A DNA stretch of 64,000 bases from Cristatella mucedo (GCA_009760855.2 WPIO01000225.1:23501-87500), one strand, 5' to 3'; positions 33,982 to 46,639 are shown, numbered from the stretch's first letter. Made by a program: numbers and translations. The notes: generated by a model from the sequence alone, not told the origin.

Positions 33982-35935
33982 CTACAGATGAGCTGATTCA
34001 ACAACCTCTGAATTCTCATTTGTCTGAAGTATCTCATATATTATTAGGGGCTTATTGCACATTAAGCAACTATTCCAAAGACAAGCATTAAGATGGATCC
34101 TTAGGCTGCCCCCAAGGCGACTATATAAAAACCTCACGAATATGAACTTAAATAAGGCATGCTGGCTCAACTAGATATCTCGGCATTGTGTGATGCTATC
34201 GGCCGTAAAGTTCTGCTTCAGCACCTCAGGAATGTGGACTTTAGAAGAGACTTTCTGCTAGTTACACTGGGTCTTTAGACTGCTTTCGATGCGATTAATT
34301 ACAGCTTCTCTTTGAGCTCTTATCATCGACCTAGGCATTTACCAGCACAGCACTGCAACGGTTTAGGTCCTACCTTAACAGGCTATCTCAGAGCATAATA
34401 CGAATATTGAAAGCCGCTTCGGTTTTGGGTGCACTATAAAAGAAAACTCCTGCGAAACTCCCACTTGGTTTGCGTGGCTTTGTGGAGATTCATTGAAATA
34501 TTCGTCAATGGTCAGTAGACAACTATTGAGCATAAAAAAGTTAAAGCCCCAGGGGACCTATTCTGGGTCTGCTTCTTTTCAAAATTTATATTTCTCTTCT
34601 CCTATTGCCGACGTATTTCCACATACAATTCAAGCATTCATTTCTATGCAGATGGCACACAGCTGTATCTGCGTTTTTATCTATCCCTGCATTCCAGCAT
34701 CTCAGATAAATTCTCTTATATCCACTGAGGCCTCTGATGCTAACATCCACACATGAATGACAGCTAATTTACTCACACTAAATTGACTATAAGAACAAAC
34801 AAATGATTATAAGCCAACCTACTGTCATTCAGAAAAAATGAAAGCCAAACCCTAACAACTGCCCAGACACCTTATCCATATAGCCTCGGAAATAAATCTG
34901 GGTAGCCTGCTCCAAAATAATGTTTTGCCAGATAGCCATATCAGCTCTACAAAGTACACATCATCTCAGCTGCAGGTTGCATTGTCGACATTTGCACATG
35001 GATGGCAGCCAACTTTCTCAAATTAAATTACAAAAAGACGACTTAATACTTATGGGCAAACCTAGTGCAACTTAAAAATTGAAAAGCCTCACCCTCAGAT
35101 GAGGGCTCAACCAGCATATTCCCTCGAGCCTCTGTAGAGAGTCCGGGTATCCTATTAAAAATTATCTTTATATATAAGTCCCCTACTTTCACATAGGTAG
35201 AATTTAAACTATTCACGCATGTTTAGATAAGGATACCTTAGACAAGCATTTTTGCATGCATTTGTGGCATCCCTACTCAACGTCTCTAACGAAATACTTG
35301 CAGGTCTTCCTTATCATTTAGTCATACTTTCTTCACAGCATATGTAAAGTGCCAAAAAAGTGAATAGGTTCTCAGAGGACATAATAAACATGTAATTTTA
35401 TTATTACTATCTCTGCCTATGCAATTAGGATGCCTACAGTTGGACCGCAACTCTGGAGTTAGGCTTTCTGGCATGACACCACAACTGCTATATTTGGTCG
35501 GTTCACTCATTTGTTATGTCGTTCTATGCTACAGCCTATCTATCTGAAAACTAACTACCAAAGTTTCCCTCTCATTCCAACCACTTCTGAGACTCTGGAG
35601 AGTTTGGCCATGCCTTGACCTTCGACGTAAAATCTTTCGGATACTATACTTTCACTTCCTACACCGAGAGACTGAAACTCATACCAACTAAATCAAGACA
35701 TCCCCCGAGTTTTCATTTACAATTAAGCTAAAAACCCAGGTTCATTACAGGATTTGCTTCGTCAATATGCGCGGCCTTGTGCACTTAAGTTCACTGCAGT
35801 TGTTCATGTCTTTGCCACTGATCAGTTTATGTGTTTTCTTTCAAGCTTATGTGAAGTGCTTAGAATGACATTCAGTACTCTTGGGGTGCTGTACAATTCT
35901 TAGTAGTAGTAGTAGTAGAAGTAACAGTAGTAGTA
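33982..35935 (+). repeat. old degenerate L2 copy with LINE-B tail inside
   Basis: Traces of FDAIN, CRRIS and HFYADGTQLYL are readable with many stops. Sequence resembling a LINE-B tail (aaagccgcttcggttttggg .. gtggctttgtggagatt) interrupts it at about 34411-34492. It ends with an L2 tail and (TAG)n at 35902-35925. Confidence -1.
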
Positions 35936-36093
35936 TCATCAATATTATTATTCCAAAAAATTAAAACAGCATGGAGAACTGCACATCATGCTGTGCCCAT
36001 TTGTCATCAAATCTACCTACTACAACCCATGGCCTAATATAGTGTCAATAAAAACTACGGCCAAATTAGGTTCATATTAGGTAGATCGTATAC

Positions 36094-36170
36094 CTTAGGA
36101 TAATGTTGCCATCACATTCGGTGGACAGAACAAAGGCCACTGGATCTGATCTGCTGTCCTCCATGTACAG
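36094..36170 (-). CDS. ATG2: ATG2 exon 9, short strand before FPIADLR
   Basis: A 77-base exon with acceptor tttttag|CTG and donor CTAAG|GTATAC. It encodes LYMEDSRSDPVAFVLST and then ECDGNIIL, ending with two bases that join exon 10 to give ILRFPIADLR. ATG2A has QQTVFRLSAPRATLRLRFPIADLR at the same place. Short but well supported by phase and motif continuity. Confidence -1.
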
Positions 36171-36477
36171 CTAAAAACGAATAAATTGCACAATATTATA
36201 GTGGACAAACACAGGCATTGAAGCATATGACTGTTGCTAACATGGCGAGAGCATACGCAACTTGTAGTTGCAAAAACAAAAATGCATTTGTGAGCTTTTA
36301 GGAATTGTGACATCACAAAATCGAACAGATAGAGTTCAACTGATAATGTGCTAATAAAATACAACAGCACACTAAAAGAGAAGGTGGTCCTATGGAGTCA
36401 CTGAGAGTACAGAGTAAGCCCAGGATTAGTGCAATGGAGTCTTTTACCAAGCTTTTGTGGAATACAGCAGACTAGGT

Positions 36478-37241
36478 TAATAATAATAATAATAATAATA
36501 ATAATTCACTTGATAAAGCGCCCTCAGAGAACTTAATCTCTCTCTAGGCGCTTTACATTTGCTGCAAAGTGAAATGCAATTGAATGGTAAGTAAAATCAT
36601 GCTTGAAAAACAAACAAAATGAATAATATGGTTAGGGGTGACATGCACAGGGTCAGCATGCAAATGTGGTTAGTGGCAGCATGCACAGTGTCAGCACGCA
36701 TAAGCACATCAAGGACGAATCACAGGCGCCCACTAAATGCTGTCCTAAATAGGTGTGATTTTAGGTTCCTTTTAAATGTGGTCAGGTCAGGGGATGTTCT
36801 GACGCAGGTCGGGAGGGAGTTCCAGGCTTTGGGAGCATATGAACTAAATGCACGGTCTCCAAAGGATTTAAGGTTTGTATGAGGTATTTCTAGACTGTTG
36901 GATTCCGAAAAGCAGGTGGTACGATGCTTGGCCTGATGTGGTAGTATATCTGAAAGATAGGCTGGAGCCATAGAATGAAGGGACCTAAAAGTGAGTGACA
37001 AAACCTTGAAGTCAATCCGTTGGTTGACTGTTAGCCAGTGCAGGTCGGCAAGAAGTGGAGTAATGTGGCAACTGCGATGCTCACGACAGACAAGCCTAGC
37101 TGCAGAGTTTTGCACCAGCTGCAATCGCCTGATCGCACATGCTGGTAGGCCAGTAAGCAGTGAGTTGCAGAAGTCGAGACGGGATGTCACGAATGCATGG
37201 ACCAACTTGGACGTGGTATCTTTATCTAAACAAGCCCGATG
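36478..37241 (-). repeat. L2 3' fragment
   Basis: Antisense, starting with (AAT)n and hairpin. The frame 36720-37247 is open for 175 codons ([20 protein letters not shown] .. FSGRL). A young copy, close to those at 14.2, 30.6 and 62.2 kb. Confidence -1.
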
Positions 37242-37929
37242 ACACAACTAGCGAAGTTAACCATTTATAAGAAATGGATAGGTTGGTCATTCATTCCTCC
37301 CGTGGTAGAACACCAGGGAGACACGCCTAAACAAGGAAAGTCACCTGATGTGGTCACGTAATCAGCATAAGCAACCGGCTTCATCCGATTGGCAGCTGAT
37401 CAGCTAGACATAGCCTACCACCGACCTCTACAGACATTATCTCGTATTCATAGCTTGCTATAGTACCAGAGAAACAGGAAGCATGGCATATTTCCCCATA
37501 TGTACACTAGGTACACGGTGGGAGCTGACGAAATAGACGACACCAAACGGGATTCTTTCTAGAAGAAAGTCCCACTAAAATGATTATCGAGCATCTTGCC
37601 CGATACAAAATTTATTATGCTGCTTACCTGATTCAAACTGATTTCTGCGGTGTGACGTGGTGCTCACTCAAAGCTGCTGCCTGCTGCTGCAGCTTATAGT
37701 GCTGGCCAAAAGAAATTCAAGCACACACACGCACCCATCAAAATTCAACCTCACATTTCAGTTCATGACGTGCTGGCTAACCAACCTTCACCGAAACAAA
37801 GGATTTGCATGTGCTAGCTATTCTTATTTTTTTGTAATACCACTTGGGTTGTTGTCGTGGTGAAAAAAATGCAAAAAACCTGCCACTTTAGCAGTATATA
37901 GAGCAACTTCTGGCTTCCGGCATAGCACA

Positions 37930-38043
37930 ATATTCAATTAGTATAATTTATTTCGTATGTTATTATTATATAATAATAATATTATTATTATTTATTTATT
38001 ACTGTATTTATTTATATAAATATGCTATATATAATATTAAATT

Positions 38044-38080
<37 letters not shown>

Positions 38081-38165
38081 CATTTATATAATTATATATA
38101 ATAAATTATTATATATAATAATTAGTTTATAATTATATATTATTAGCATAGCAACATATTCAATT
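37930..38165. repeat. AT-rich tract with (TA)n and TTA/TAA repeats
   Basis: Almost pure A/T, self-complementary on several scales (ataattatatataataaatt and similar). It could form hairpins. No element ends were found. Confidence -1.
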
Positions 38166-38265
38166 ATATTTCGGCACTGTGTGAGCACAGAGAAGCAAGA
38201 TTCACTAGAGGCGCCATGCTTCCCTCTCCTTCTCTAAGAATGTGAATCAGCAGCCTCGGGGGGGG

Positions 38266-38765
38266 GTTTGTTTCGGGCATTTCAACAGGTATCATAAATT
38301 TGAAGTATGCTATTCGAACATGCACAACAAAATGATGCATGAAAATGATGAGGTAAAAAAGAAAAACGTCGAAGCAGCATTTTCTGATCAACAGTATTTC
38401 TTTTCAACTCATTTTCTTGGCCTTTACTCTCTCAGTTTTCCAAATGAATATATTAGATTTAGATAACTTTCTACGGTCTCAGTTGAAACTCTTAAATACA
38501 TGCTGAACCATTTCGGTTTTGACATCACACACGTTGGTCAAGACTTCTGTACTAGCTCCATTCGGTGCCACAGCTCTTTTTTCATCAGGCAATAGAAATG
38601 GCTGATTTCTTGCTCGAACTGGAATACAAATTTCTTGTATAGTCTCGAACTAGATCTGGCCTACATTGTTTCGTAAATAAAACCAAATGCCTCAAAAATG
38701 AACAATTACTGAAAACTGCCCGACACAATCTGTGAGATGTGTTTTTCGAAAGGGTGATACTTGGT
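38266..38765. repeat. unclassified dispersed repeat, copy 2
   Basis: Diverged partner of 25480-25985, same strand, with matching blocks tttgaagtatgctatt, gaagcagcattttctgat, atttcttgtatagtctc and atctggcctacatt. Confidence -1.
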
Positions 38766-39149
38766 ACATCCAAAATTCTTACTCTGCAACGTTCTAATGT
38801 TCTAAATATTTTTAAATGTACCAAACACTATCCTTATAAAACAGCAAATGTTTTCAAACGGTGCATGTTTTTACACATAAAAGGCTTACAAAGGTAGCAG
38901 CACGTTCCAAGTTTCAAAATGTAATGCTAACACGTAAAGAATTTTCCACGGGTGAACATGCTAACCATACACGAAGAAAATAGACCAAATTCAGAGTGGT
39001 AAAGGGAAAGCTGGATGGAACAGATGCATTTTTAACTGAGACTTGAATGATGCAAAAAATTGCAAGTACAGACCTAGGTTGGCAGCAGGGATTCGGACCT
39101 TCAGTGAACAAGAACTGCTGAGGGACTAATCACTTAAGAGATTTCAATT

Positions 39150-39670
39150 TAGTAAGAGAAACGGCAAGAATGTAAATTGCCTAGAACAAGACTATGTCAG
39201 GGTGCTATATCTAATTTATTATTATTATCATTATTATTATTAAGAGAAGACTTGAAGCCAAGAAGCAGATGGTGTGAGAGGTCATGGCAAGGGCAAGGAG
39301 GTCGGATAGGTGACTAGTGCAAGGAAGCGAAGCGACCTGTAAGGCAGACAGGTAATCAAGTTAGAGTCGATTCAATGATTCATAGAGAGCAGTGAAGCTC
39401 AGACAGACAAGACACGATGTGGCAGCTATGCCGATGACGACAAACCAGACAAGCTGCTGAGTTGTGGACCTGTTTTTGACGATGAAGGGCACAGGCCGTA
39501 ATCCTAAATAAAGGGAATTGCACTAATCACGATGCGATTTCATTAGATGTACTCTTGTCTAACAAGACCCTGATTTCGGCGATGTTTCTTAAATAAAAGT
39601 CGGCCAACTTGAGTATGTGCCAGTCCAACGACAGGTCGCTTTGGAGTAGCTCTTCCAGAATGTGGGTAGA
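39150..39670. repeat. two degenerate L2 ends, tail to tail
   Basis: 39150-39240 is a plus-strand L2/SINE tail (gtaaattgcctagaacaaga .. ttattattatt). 39241-39670 is an antisense L2 fragment (aacgacaggtcgctttggag, tgtctaacaagaccctgatt). Confidence -1.
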
Positions 39671-39736
39671 CGTCACTAGATAAATTCTAGACGAACAAAA
39701 TCTTGAGTTGAGGTAATGCAACTAGAGGTTGCAACA

Positions 39737-39806
39737 CTGAGGTAGCACTGAAGCAACACTGAAGCAGCACTGAAGCAGCACTGAAGCTGCACTGAAGCAG
39801 CACTGA
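39737..39806. repeat. 11-bp minisatellite
   Basis: Six units of TGAAGCAGCAC or close variants in tandem, with one unit having GCTGC instead of GCAGC. Confidence -1.
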
Positions 39807-39989
39807 GAATTTGACACGTGGCACCCAGATAGTGGAACTGGCACCTATGTAATTCTTGCGCAATAGATCTGGCTTTTCCTCTGCTTCGGCCAGGGACTGC
39901 CAATCCAAGAGTACTCAACAATTTCTTGGCTTCTCGCCATTTCCTAATTTTAGAGGATAGTAACATTTTTTATCCCGGAATCCAGCACG

Positions 39990-40078
39990 ATCGAGGGCCG
40001 CTATCGTGGCCTCGACCTGGAAACAGCTCCGCGATCTATAGGTTGCTGGCTCTGTGCTCTACCGATTGAGCTGTCGAG
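39990..40078 (-). repeat. tRNA-like sequence, probably a SINE head
   Basis: On the minus strand it has a good D-arm/A box, cagctcaatcggtagagca, and then gagctgtttccaggtcgagg in place of a normal T arm. No clean acceptor stem or GGTTCGAATCC box is present, so it is not called as a tRNA gene. Confidence -1.
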
Positions 40079-40131
40079 TCAGGCAAACATAAGGTACTTA
40101 ACACTGGTCTTAAGCATAGCTGATAAAACAA

Positions 40132-40273
40132 CGCCACTTGCATACGGCAGAAGAGCCCTATCGGCTATCACCACCACTTGCAGTTGGCAATAAAGGATCG
40201 TTCAAGTGCAGGACTCGAACCCACGACCTCGGTCGTAAAGAGCAAGCACCTTACCTCCTGAGCTAAGGCTTCT
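40132..40273 (-). repeat. SINE-B
   Basis: Reads agagccctatcggctatcac, acttgcagttggcaataaag, B box actcgaacccacgacctcgg, A box accttacctcctgagctaag. Confidence -1.
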
Positions 40274-40404
40274 AGATTTAAATTTCCACATGATCGAGCA
40301 TACTGCATACATACATATCCCAGCATACTGAAATAATGCAACTGTTTCCTAACTGCATATTGGGTGCTGAGATGCAACTAGCATACCAGCTGCAGTCGAA
40401 GAGC

Positions 40405-40508
40405 CGAGAGCATCGCGCGCGCACGCGCACTTGCGCACGCACACACTCACACATACTCACTCACACGCGCACTCGCGCGCGCACGCGCACACACACACAC
40501 ACACACAC
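40405..40508. repeat. (CA)n / (GCAC)n tract
   Basis: Alternating purine-pyrimidine run with mixed CG and CA steps for about 100 bases. Confidence -1.
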
Positions 40509-40629
40509 TGCATACCTACCACTTCATGCTAGAAGTTTGCGACAGGAGCTCTAAAACACGACAAACCGACCCTTGCGGCTTCGAAAAGTTTAGTGATACG
40601 TTCACTCATTCGCCTTGCAGCAGACAGAC

Positions 40630-41020
40630 AGTAGGAATTTGGGTGTCCTCTTCAACAACTTCAGAAATGAGGTGTCCTATTTGATAACTGTTTAAATATT
40701 GAAAGTTTCATTCTGAAGACTTTATCGACAGCTAGCCATCAATTACGACCCACGATTGAGATTAGGGGCTGTCTTACCACATGCACACTTGCTAAAAATT
40801 ATACTAGCTCCCTGGTTCTGTCTGGGCTGGACTACTGCAATTCCTTTTTTACTTAGCTACCGAAAAAAGCCATTAAGCCTCTTAAGCTGGAGTTAAATAT
40901 AGCTGAAAGGCTAGCTCACAAATCCCGAGCTCCAGCCAAATGTGTCTCCTTTTTTGAAGAGCTGCACTGGCTCCCCGATGGCTACAGAGCAAAATTTCTT
41001 ACACTGACCTACCAGGCTCG
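40630..41020 (+). repeat. degenerate L2/CR1-type LINE fragment
   Basis: The forward frame reads VLSGLDYCNSF, LNIAERLAHKSRAPAK and EELHWLPDGYRAKF, the C-terminal region of an L2/CR1-like ORF clearly different from the main L2 here. Confidence -1.
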
Positions 41021-41039
41021 CCTGCAATAGCGTGGGTCT

Positions 41040-41630
41040 GACCCAAGGGGCCAGGTCAATGCTAGCTCTTCGACGATCCGAGTAGTGGGTTCTAGTCCTG
41101 CAGTGGTCGATCCTTTATTGACCAATAATAATAATGATAATAATAATAATAATAATAATGCACTTGATAAAGCGCCCTCAGAGAACTCAATCTCTCTCTA
41201 GGCGCTTTACATTTGCTGCAAAGGGAAATGCAATTGAATGGTGAGTAATATCCTTCTTGATAAACAAGCAAAATGAATAACATGGTTAAGGGTGACATGC
41301 ACAGGGTCAGCATGCAAATGCGGTTAGTGGCAGCATGCACAGTGTCAGCATGCATAGGCACATGAAGGACGAATCACAGGGACCCACTAAATGCTGTCCT
41401 AAATTGGTAAGTTTTTCAAGTTTTTTGAAAATGTGGTCAGGTCAGGGGATGTTCTGACGAAAGTCGGGAGAGAGTTCCAGGCCTTCGGAGCATACGAACT
41501 AAATGCACGGTCTCCCCAAAGGATCTGAGGTTTGTACGAGGTATGCACAATGCAAGCGGTGGTGATAGCCATGGAGGCTCTTGTGCCGCTATAAAAATGA
41601 GGCTGTTAAATCAGCTCACCTTTTTTAAAG
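41040..41630 (+). repeat. SINE-B split by an antisense L2 3' end
   Basis: SINE-B B box and start of tail (gtgggttctagtcctgcagt, ggtcgatcctttattgacc) end at about 41123. The tail resumes at 41546 (gcaagcggtggtgatagcca, ggctcttgtgccgctat). Between them is antisense L2 41126-41543 with its (AAT)n tail and hairpin. Confidence -1.
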
Positions 41631-41639
41631 TTGAACTAC

Positions 41640-42025
41640 TGTGCCAGTTTCGGCCTCTTTGTGCCCTCAGCTCCTCTATGGACAAAAGATTAGCTCTTTA
41701 TTCCTTCACTTATAGACCGTTGGGGAAAGAAGCTTTTGATCTGCAGGTCCTAGACTGTGAAACTCACTTCCACAAATCCTATGCAAAGGCGTCTATTCTC
41801 GTGCTGCCGACTGTGACACATTCTTTCAGGCCGTCCTGAGTTGCTAACTCCATGCTACTCTCTTCCTCGACTGCACTCCTGCCTCAGCCACGCTTCTCAA
41901 TTTATCTTTGTTCTGTGAGAGAGAAAGTCTGTTAGGCTACCTAATACGTACCGAGAGGCTTTGAGTGTGCTACACAAAATTCTACCAAGTTATATCCACT
42001 TAGTCTTTGTGGCTTAGTGCGTCAT
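41640..42025 (+). repeat. LINE-B 3' end
   Basis: Forward copy: ctgcaggtcctagactgtga, aactcacttcc, tcctcgactgcactcctgcc, tgtgagagagaaagtctgtt, gaggctttgagtgtgctaca. Confidence -1.
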
Positions 42026-42184
42026 GGCAGCGTGGAACTGGTATGCTCTTGAAAATGTTCAATTATAATAACCGACGGTAGGATGATTAGCCACTAGCTT
42101 CCATGAGCATCATGCAACAAGTTTACCGATGCCCGGTAAAAGTATTACTCTCAAGTCTAGCTGGCATGATTTCAGTCACCTCAC

Positions 42185-42361
42185 CTCATGCGGCTTCTGT
42201 GACGAACCTCTACTAAAGGCAGGAGGAGGTGTCCTCAGGTTGTAGAGACGGTCAAATAGGCTGACATCGACCTCAATGTGAAATGACCTCAGCAGCTGAA
42301 TGTTTATGACAGTTTGCATAGCATCCACCTTGAACCTTCGCTGCCGTCGGTGCCGCCGTTT
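42185..42361 (-). CDS. ATG2: ATG2 exon 8 (basic linker plus LDRL strand)
   Basis: Acceptor ctacag|AAA in phase 0. It begins with a basic run KRRHRRQRRFK, then INIQLLRSFHIEVDVSLFDR, like the LALDLANFQADVELGALDRL strand of ATG2A. The chosen donor is GAG|GTGAGG, phase 0. A second GT (AG|GTGACT) five bases later would change the phase and is not compatible with exon 9. Confidence -1.
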
Positions 42362-42602
42362 CTGTAGTATAGCAGGCATTCGGATTCAGGCATGCTGCAG
42401 GCAGATGGATTGCGATCAGCGAATTTCATAATGCTTCAATAGGTAGAGTTTCAATCATGCCAGCACAACTCCAAGATAGGCAAGGGCGAAATAGTCCTAA
42501 GAGTATTTTGCATTGCCGATTTGCAAGAGTATTTTGCATAGTTGCCTTGTACCACAGGGCTTTGCAATGCTTTGCACCCTGCACGGCAAGATGGTTCATT
42601 TG

Positions 42603-42772
<170 letters not shown>

Positions 42773-43288
42773 AACTTCACATTGCAACGCTCGAGCTAGA
42801 GCTATGGTAAGCAGTACTGAACAATAGCCAGAACGCCTGCCTCCATCCATCACGCTAGCCTTTGCCCTTGTACAGTCAGACGAAGGTTTGCAGTGACTGA
42901 CACAAGAGAAAGTGCTGCTGCTCTGAGCGCAGAGCCACGAGCACACACAAGACGCGCCAGCTCATGCCCGCACCCGACTGGACTGCTGCGTGCTCGACGT
43001 CATGCTGATCTTGATGCAGCCCGAGCTTCCGGATGACGTCTCATATATGCTTTGAGCCATGGTTCCAGCATTCGTAAAGGCAGCGTCTCGAGGTATAAAC
43101 GTCAGGAGCTACAAAAATAAATTAATTTGGAGAAATGTGAGGTAGTTCATTTCACACGGCTCTTTAGTATCCTTAATATAAAAATTGCATGCATATGCAC
43201 GAATAACATCCATAAAACGTGACATCCACAAAACCATGCTTGCCGGTCAAACCAGTATTTATGGGCAGATATAGGTGCACATTAAAAT

Positions 43289-43412
43289 AATTCATTTGCA
43301 TAGCATCCTAAGAAAACTTAATCATTACCCAAGGGCCTCTAGTGTGCCGCAGGGCTCGAGCCACAGTCGTTGGTCATTTGACGGCAAGCACCTTACCCCT
43401 GGGCTATAAAGG
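43289..43412 (-). repeat. SINE-A
   Basis: L2-like tail attcatttgcatagcatcct, agaaaacttaatcatt, B box gcagggctcgagccacagtc, A box accttacccctgggctataa. Confidence -1.
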
Positions 43413-43565
43413 GCAGCTTTTATATTCCTCTTACAAGAAGAATAACACTGAAGATGACACCTCATCTTCTATGTGCCTCTTCCAAACCGAAATAAAGGTA
43501 TGCAGTACTTTAGGCAACTAAGTAAACCTCTGTCAGCTGAGCACATACCGTTCATCAGGATAAAA

Positions 43566-44238
43566 ATAATAATAATAACAATAATAATAATAAAAATAAT
43601 AATAATGCACTTGATAAAGTGCCCTCGGATAACTCAATCTCTTTCTAGGCGCTTTACATTTGATACAAAGAAAACACGATCAAATGGTGAGTGCTATCAT
43701 GCTTGATAAACAATATGAATAACATGGTTAGGGGTGACGTACACAGGGTAAGCATGCAAGTGTGGTTAGTGACAGTATGCAGTGTCAGCATGCATAAGCA
43801 CAATCACAGAGACCCACTAAATGCTGTCATAAATAGGTCCATTTTCAGTTTCTTTTTAAATGTGCTAAAGTCAGGGGATGATGTGACGCAAGTCGGGAGT
43901 GAGTTCAGGCTTTGGAAGCACACGAACTAAATGCATGGTCTCCAATAGGATTTGAGGTTTGTACGAGGTATGGGTAAACAGTTAGTTTCCGAAAAGCGAG
44001 AGGTGCGACGCTAGGCCTGGTGGGGAGTAGATCTGATAGGTAGGCTGGAGCCAAGGATTGGAGGGACCTAAAAGTGAGCGACAAAATCTTAAAGTCGACC
44101 CGCTGCTTGACTGGTAGCCAGTGCAGGTCGCCGAGCAGTGGTATGATGTGGCAACTGCGACGCTCACGACAGATAAGCTTAGCTGCAGAGTTTCGCTCCA
44201 GCTGTAAGCGCCAGATTGCACATGCCGGTAGGCCAGCA
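43566..44238 (-). repeat. L2 3' fragment
   Basis: Antisense, with (AAT)n tail and hairpin at the left. It encodes LPACAIWRLQLERNSAAKLI and the LHWLPVKQRVDFKILS region with frameshifts. Confidence -1.
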
Positions 44239-44682
44239 ATACAATATAAATATAATATAAATATAAATACAAATACAAGCTGCAAGTGTTAACTTAACAG
44301 GTGAAATCATGCCAAGGACCCCTCAATCCAACATGCTATACAAGCGTTTCAAGTATCCAAAGTGAATGCTCCCTTGGCAAGCTAGGGCAACCCATTCTCT
44401 GGCTTCTATTGCATCCCAAGACTCTTTGTTGGGGCACTTTTTCTTTCTTGGTGATGTACAGAAGAATGTATCGTGATTCAGTAAAAAAAAAAAACTCCAA
44501 ATCGCAGCATAACACATTCATTTCGACAAGATAAGGCATCACAAAGATGGGGAGATCAGCACTCACGAATACACGTAGAGAGTGCATGTGTGTGGATGTC
44601 ACTGCACTTTTAAATCCACAGCGATTAAGAGCAACAACGGATGTGATAAAGAGCATTGATGAGCAGGGACAACTAAAATTAC

Positions 44683-44863
44683 CTCACTGTGGCTTGGCCG
44701 GGCTTCATAGCCTTTGACTCGTGGCCGGCTGTCTACCCATTCAGTGATCTCGCAATTACCAATTGTTGCAGAGATGTTGCTGGAGGCCAAACTTGCTCCA
44801 CCTGCTGTCGATGAGTAGTGCTGCTGCTGCTTCACTTCCAGTTTGAAGGACTTGGCAATCAGC
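44683..44863 (-). CDS. ATG2: ATG2 exon 7 (GQLEVLECL region)
   Basis: Acceptor cattcag|G completes the Lys codon split after exon 6, giving HLKLIAKSFKLEV, parallel to HVRLTGTAVQLSW of ATG2A. Later SNISATIGNCEITEW matches the SMEVHFGQLEVLECLW strand. A poly-Gln stub (three CAG codons) lies between. The donor is GAG|GTAATT, phase 0. Confidence -1.
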
Positions 44864-45527
44864 CTGAATGAGCGTACGACATGCTAACAGGCAATGCCAT
44901 TTTTTCAATTCACTTATGATTTCAAAGGTCAACTTGCCATGAATTATTCCTAATAACCACAAACATAGAACTATAGAAACCGTTTATAAAACGTCCTATA
45001 ACTCAGATAAGCATTAAAATATTCACAAGAACAGCCATCAAAGCAGAAATTGCTTGGCAAAACATACATTATGAAGAGTATTACTTGATCGCCACAAAGT
45101 GCTCAAGACAAATCTTGCTGTACTACATGAATGAAAATAGGCAATGTGGGACCGTTCCTCAGGTGTTTAAGCAAACTGGCTGCGCCAATAGAGAGTAGAT
45201 ATAAGTGAAAACGTCGAGCACCACTTTGATGACCTGACTCTAAATTATTATTATTATGCTAATTATTATGCTTTATGCTAAAATAATGCTAAAAATTATT
45301 TAAAAAAGTATGCTAAAATTACTGCAATTAGCTGAAACAGCAACGAGTAGTCATAAGACCACTTTAAGAGCACTACGTGATTCTCGGGACTTAATTCGGT
45401 CTTCTAAAAGCGAGATGAAGCTTCCTAAGACTCCTTCTGCAGTTGGTACTATCAATAAAAACTTCTTCGGAGCAGTGCAACTGCCACTGATCTGCTTTTA
45501 GAACGAGCATAGCTGCACTTCATAAGT
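44864..45527. other. intron between exons 7 and 6
   Basis: Contains a short attattattatgctaatta repeat around 45243-45310. Otherwise nothing recognisable. Confidence -1.
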
Positions 45528-45801
45528 AATGTAATGTAATGTATCTCCGTCAGTAACTCCACAAAGTCATAAAGACCATGTGGGTGTTACGCAGGAGAGT
45601 TTTGTATAGCGCACTCACAGCCTAAGCGGCTTTCGGTACGCATTCGGTAGCCAACAGACTTTGTCTCACGCAACAAAGAGAAAGTGGGAAGCATAGCAGA
45701 GTTAGGAGAGCAGTTGAGGTAGTGAGTAGCATAGAAGTAGCAGTTCAGGACTGCTGAAAAAGATGTGCCATAGTCGGCAGTTGGAGAGTAGATGTCGTTG
45801 C
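45528..45801 (-). repeat. LINE-B 3' end, young copy
   Basis: About 270 bases that differ at only a handful of positions from 21469-21740, starting with a (TAATG)n-like tail. It ends 79 bases from the donor of exon 6. Confidence -1.
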
Positions 45802-45879
45802 AAAGAATCATGCACCAGCATCGTCGCACAACCAGTTCCATTCTTTTTTGCTGCTAATGAAGTGCGAGGCGGCACATAC

Positions 45880-46252
45880 TTGAGGTGGTCACCCTGGCAG
45901 TAGTCGATGGTCTCGGCACGAATGACCTTCAGATCGGCTACTCCTTTGGTGCGCTGTCCAGCGAACCCGCTGAAGAAGCGTTGAGACGCCAACTCCAGCT
46001 CGGCATTACTCTCGCTGCCCGCCAAATCGGCAAGGCCGTCGCACGACTGCATCAGGTTGTCATGAACGAGCACAGCCAGAATGAAGGCCAATTCAGCAGT
46101 GACTGTCAGCCGCACCGCAGATGACGACGATGGCGCTGCGTGCTCGCCACCACCATGAGCTGGAGCGTTTGACGCAAACAAACGTGCTGTCAGCGCGAGT
46201 GTTTGTCCATCGCGAGAGACCAGTCGTGTAATATCATGCGAATGACGCAGCG
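45880..46252 (-). CDS. ATG2: ATG2 exon 6, longest exon in the window
   Basis: Acceptor tttgttag|CG (phase 1) to donor CTC AA|GTATGT (phase 2), 373 bases. It starts LRHSHDITRLVSRDGQTLAL, corresponding to the SLLKMTLGGVTLTLL strand of ATG2A, and later has SQRFFSGFAGQ, corresponding to the HFFTEF segment, ending GDHLK. A Gly/His/Ala/Ser-rich insertion follows the first strand. A recent LINE-B fragment ends only about 80 bases from its donor. Confidence -1.
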
Positions 46253-46639
46253 CTAACAAACAAGCAGCAAATGGAAAGCAGTCAGATAAGCGAGAAGCAA
46301 AAACAATTTATTAAGAAATAACCAAATACCTAGCACCAAGCAATACAGCGGCTTTTCTTTAAACAAAGAAACTCCCCTACTCAAGACAAGAATAGCCACG
46401 CTCCCATTATGAATTATCGGTGACCGTGCACAAACGTTAGTCTCTGTCGCTTTTGCTTTGCTATTGGGCTGCTGCTCTTTACTGGTGCTCCCGTTTCGTG
46501 TTCTCTCAATACAGGCAGGGTTTGCTCAAGGTAGCCAATTGTATTAGGCTGATACGACCAAGTAACCTGAGTACTCCAGATTGTGAATCACGAGACAGCA
46601 AAGTTCGTGGCCTCTGTTTACAGTTGATAACAATCATGA

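Noticed and set aside
39990-40078. Possible tRNA gene
   Set aside because: The D arm is good, but no acceptor stem or standard B box was found.
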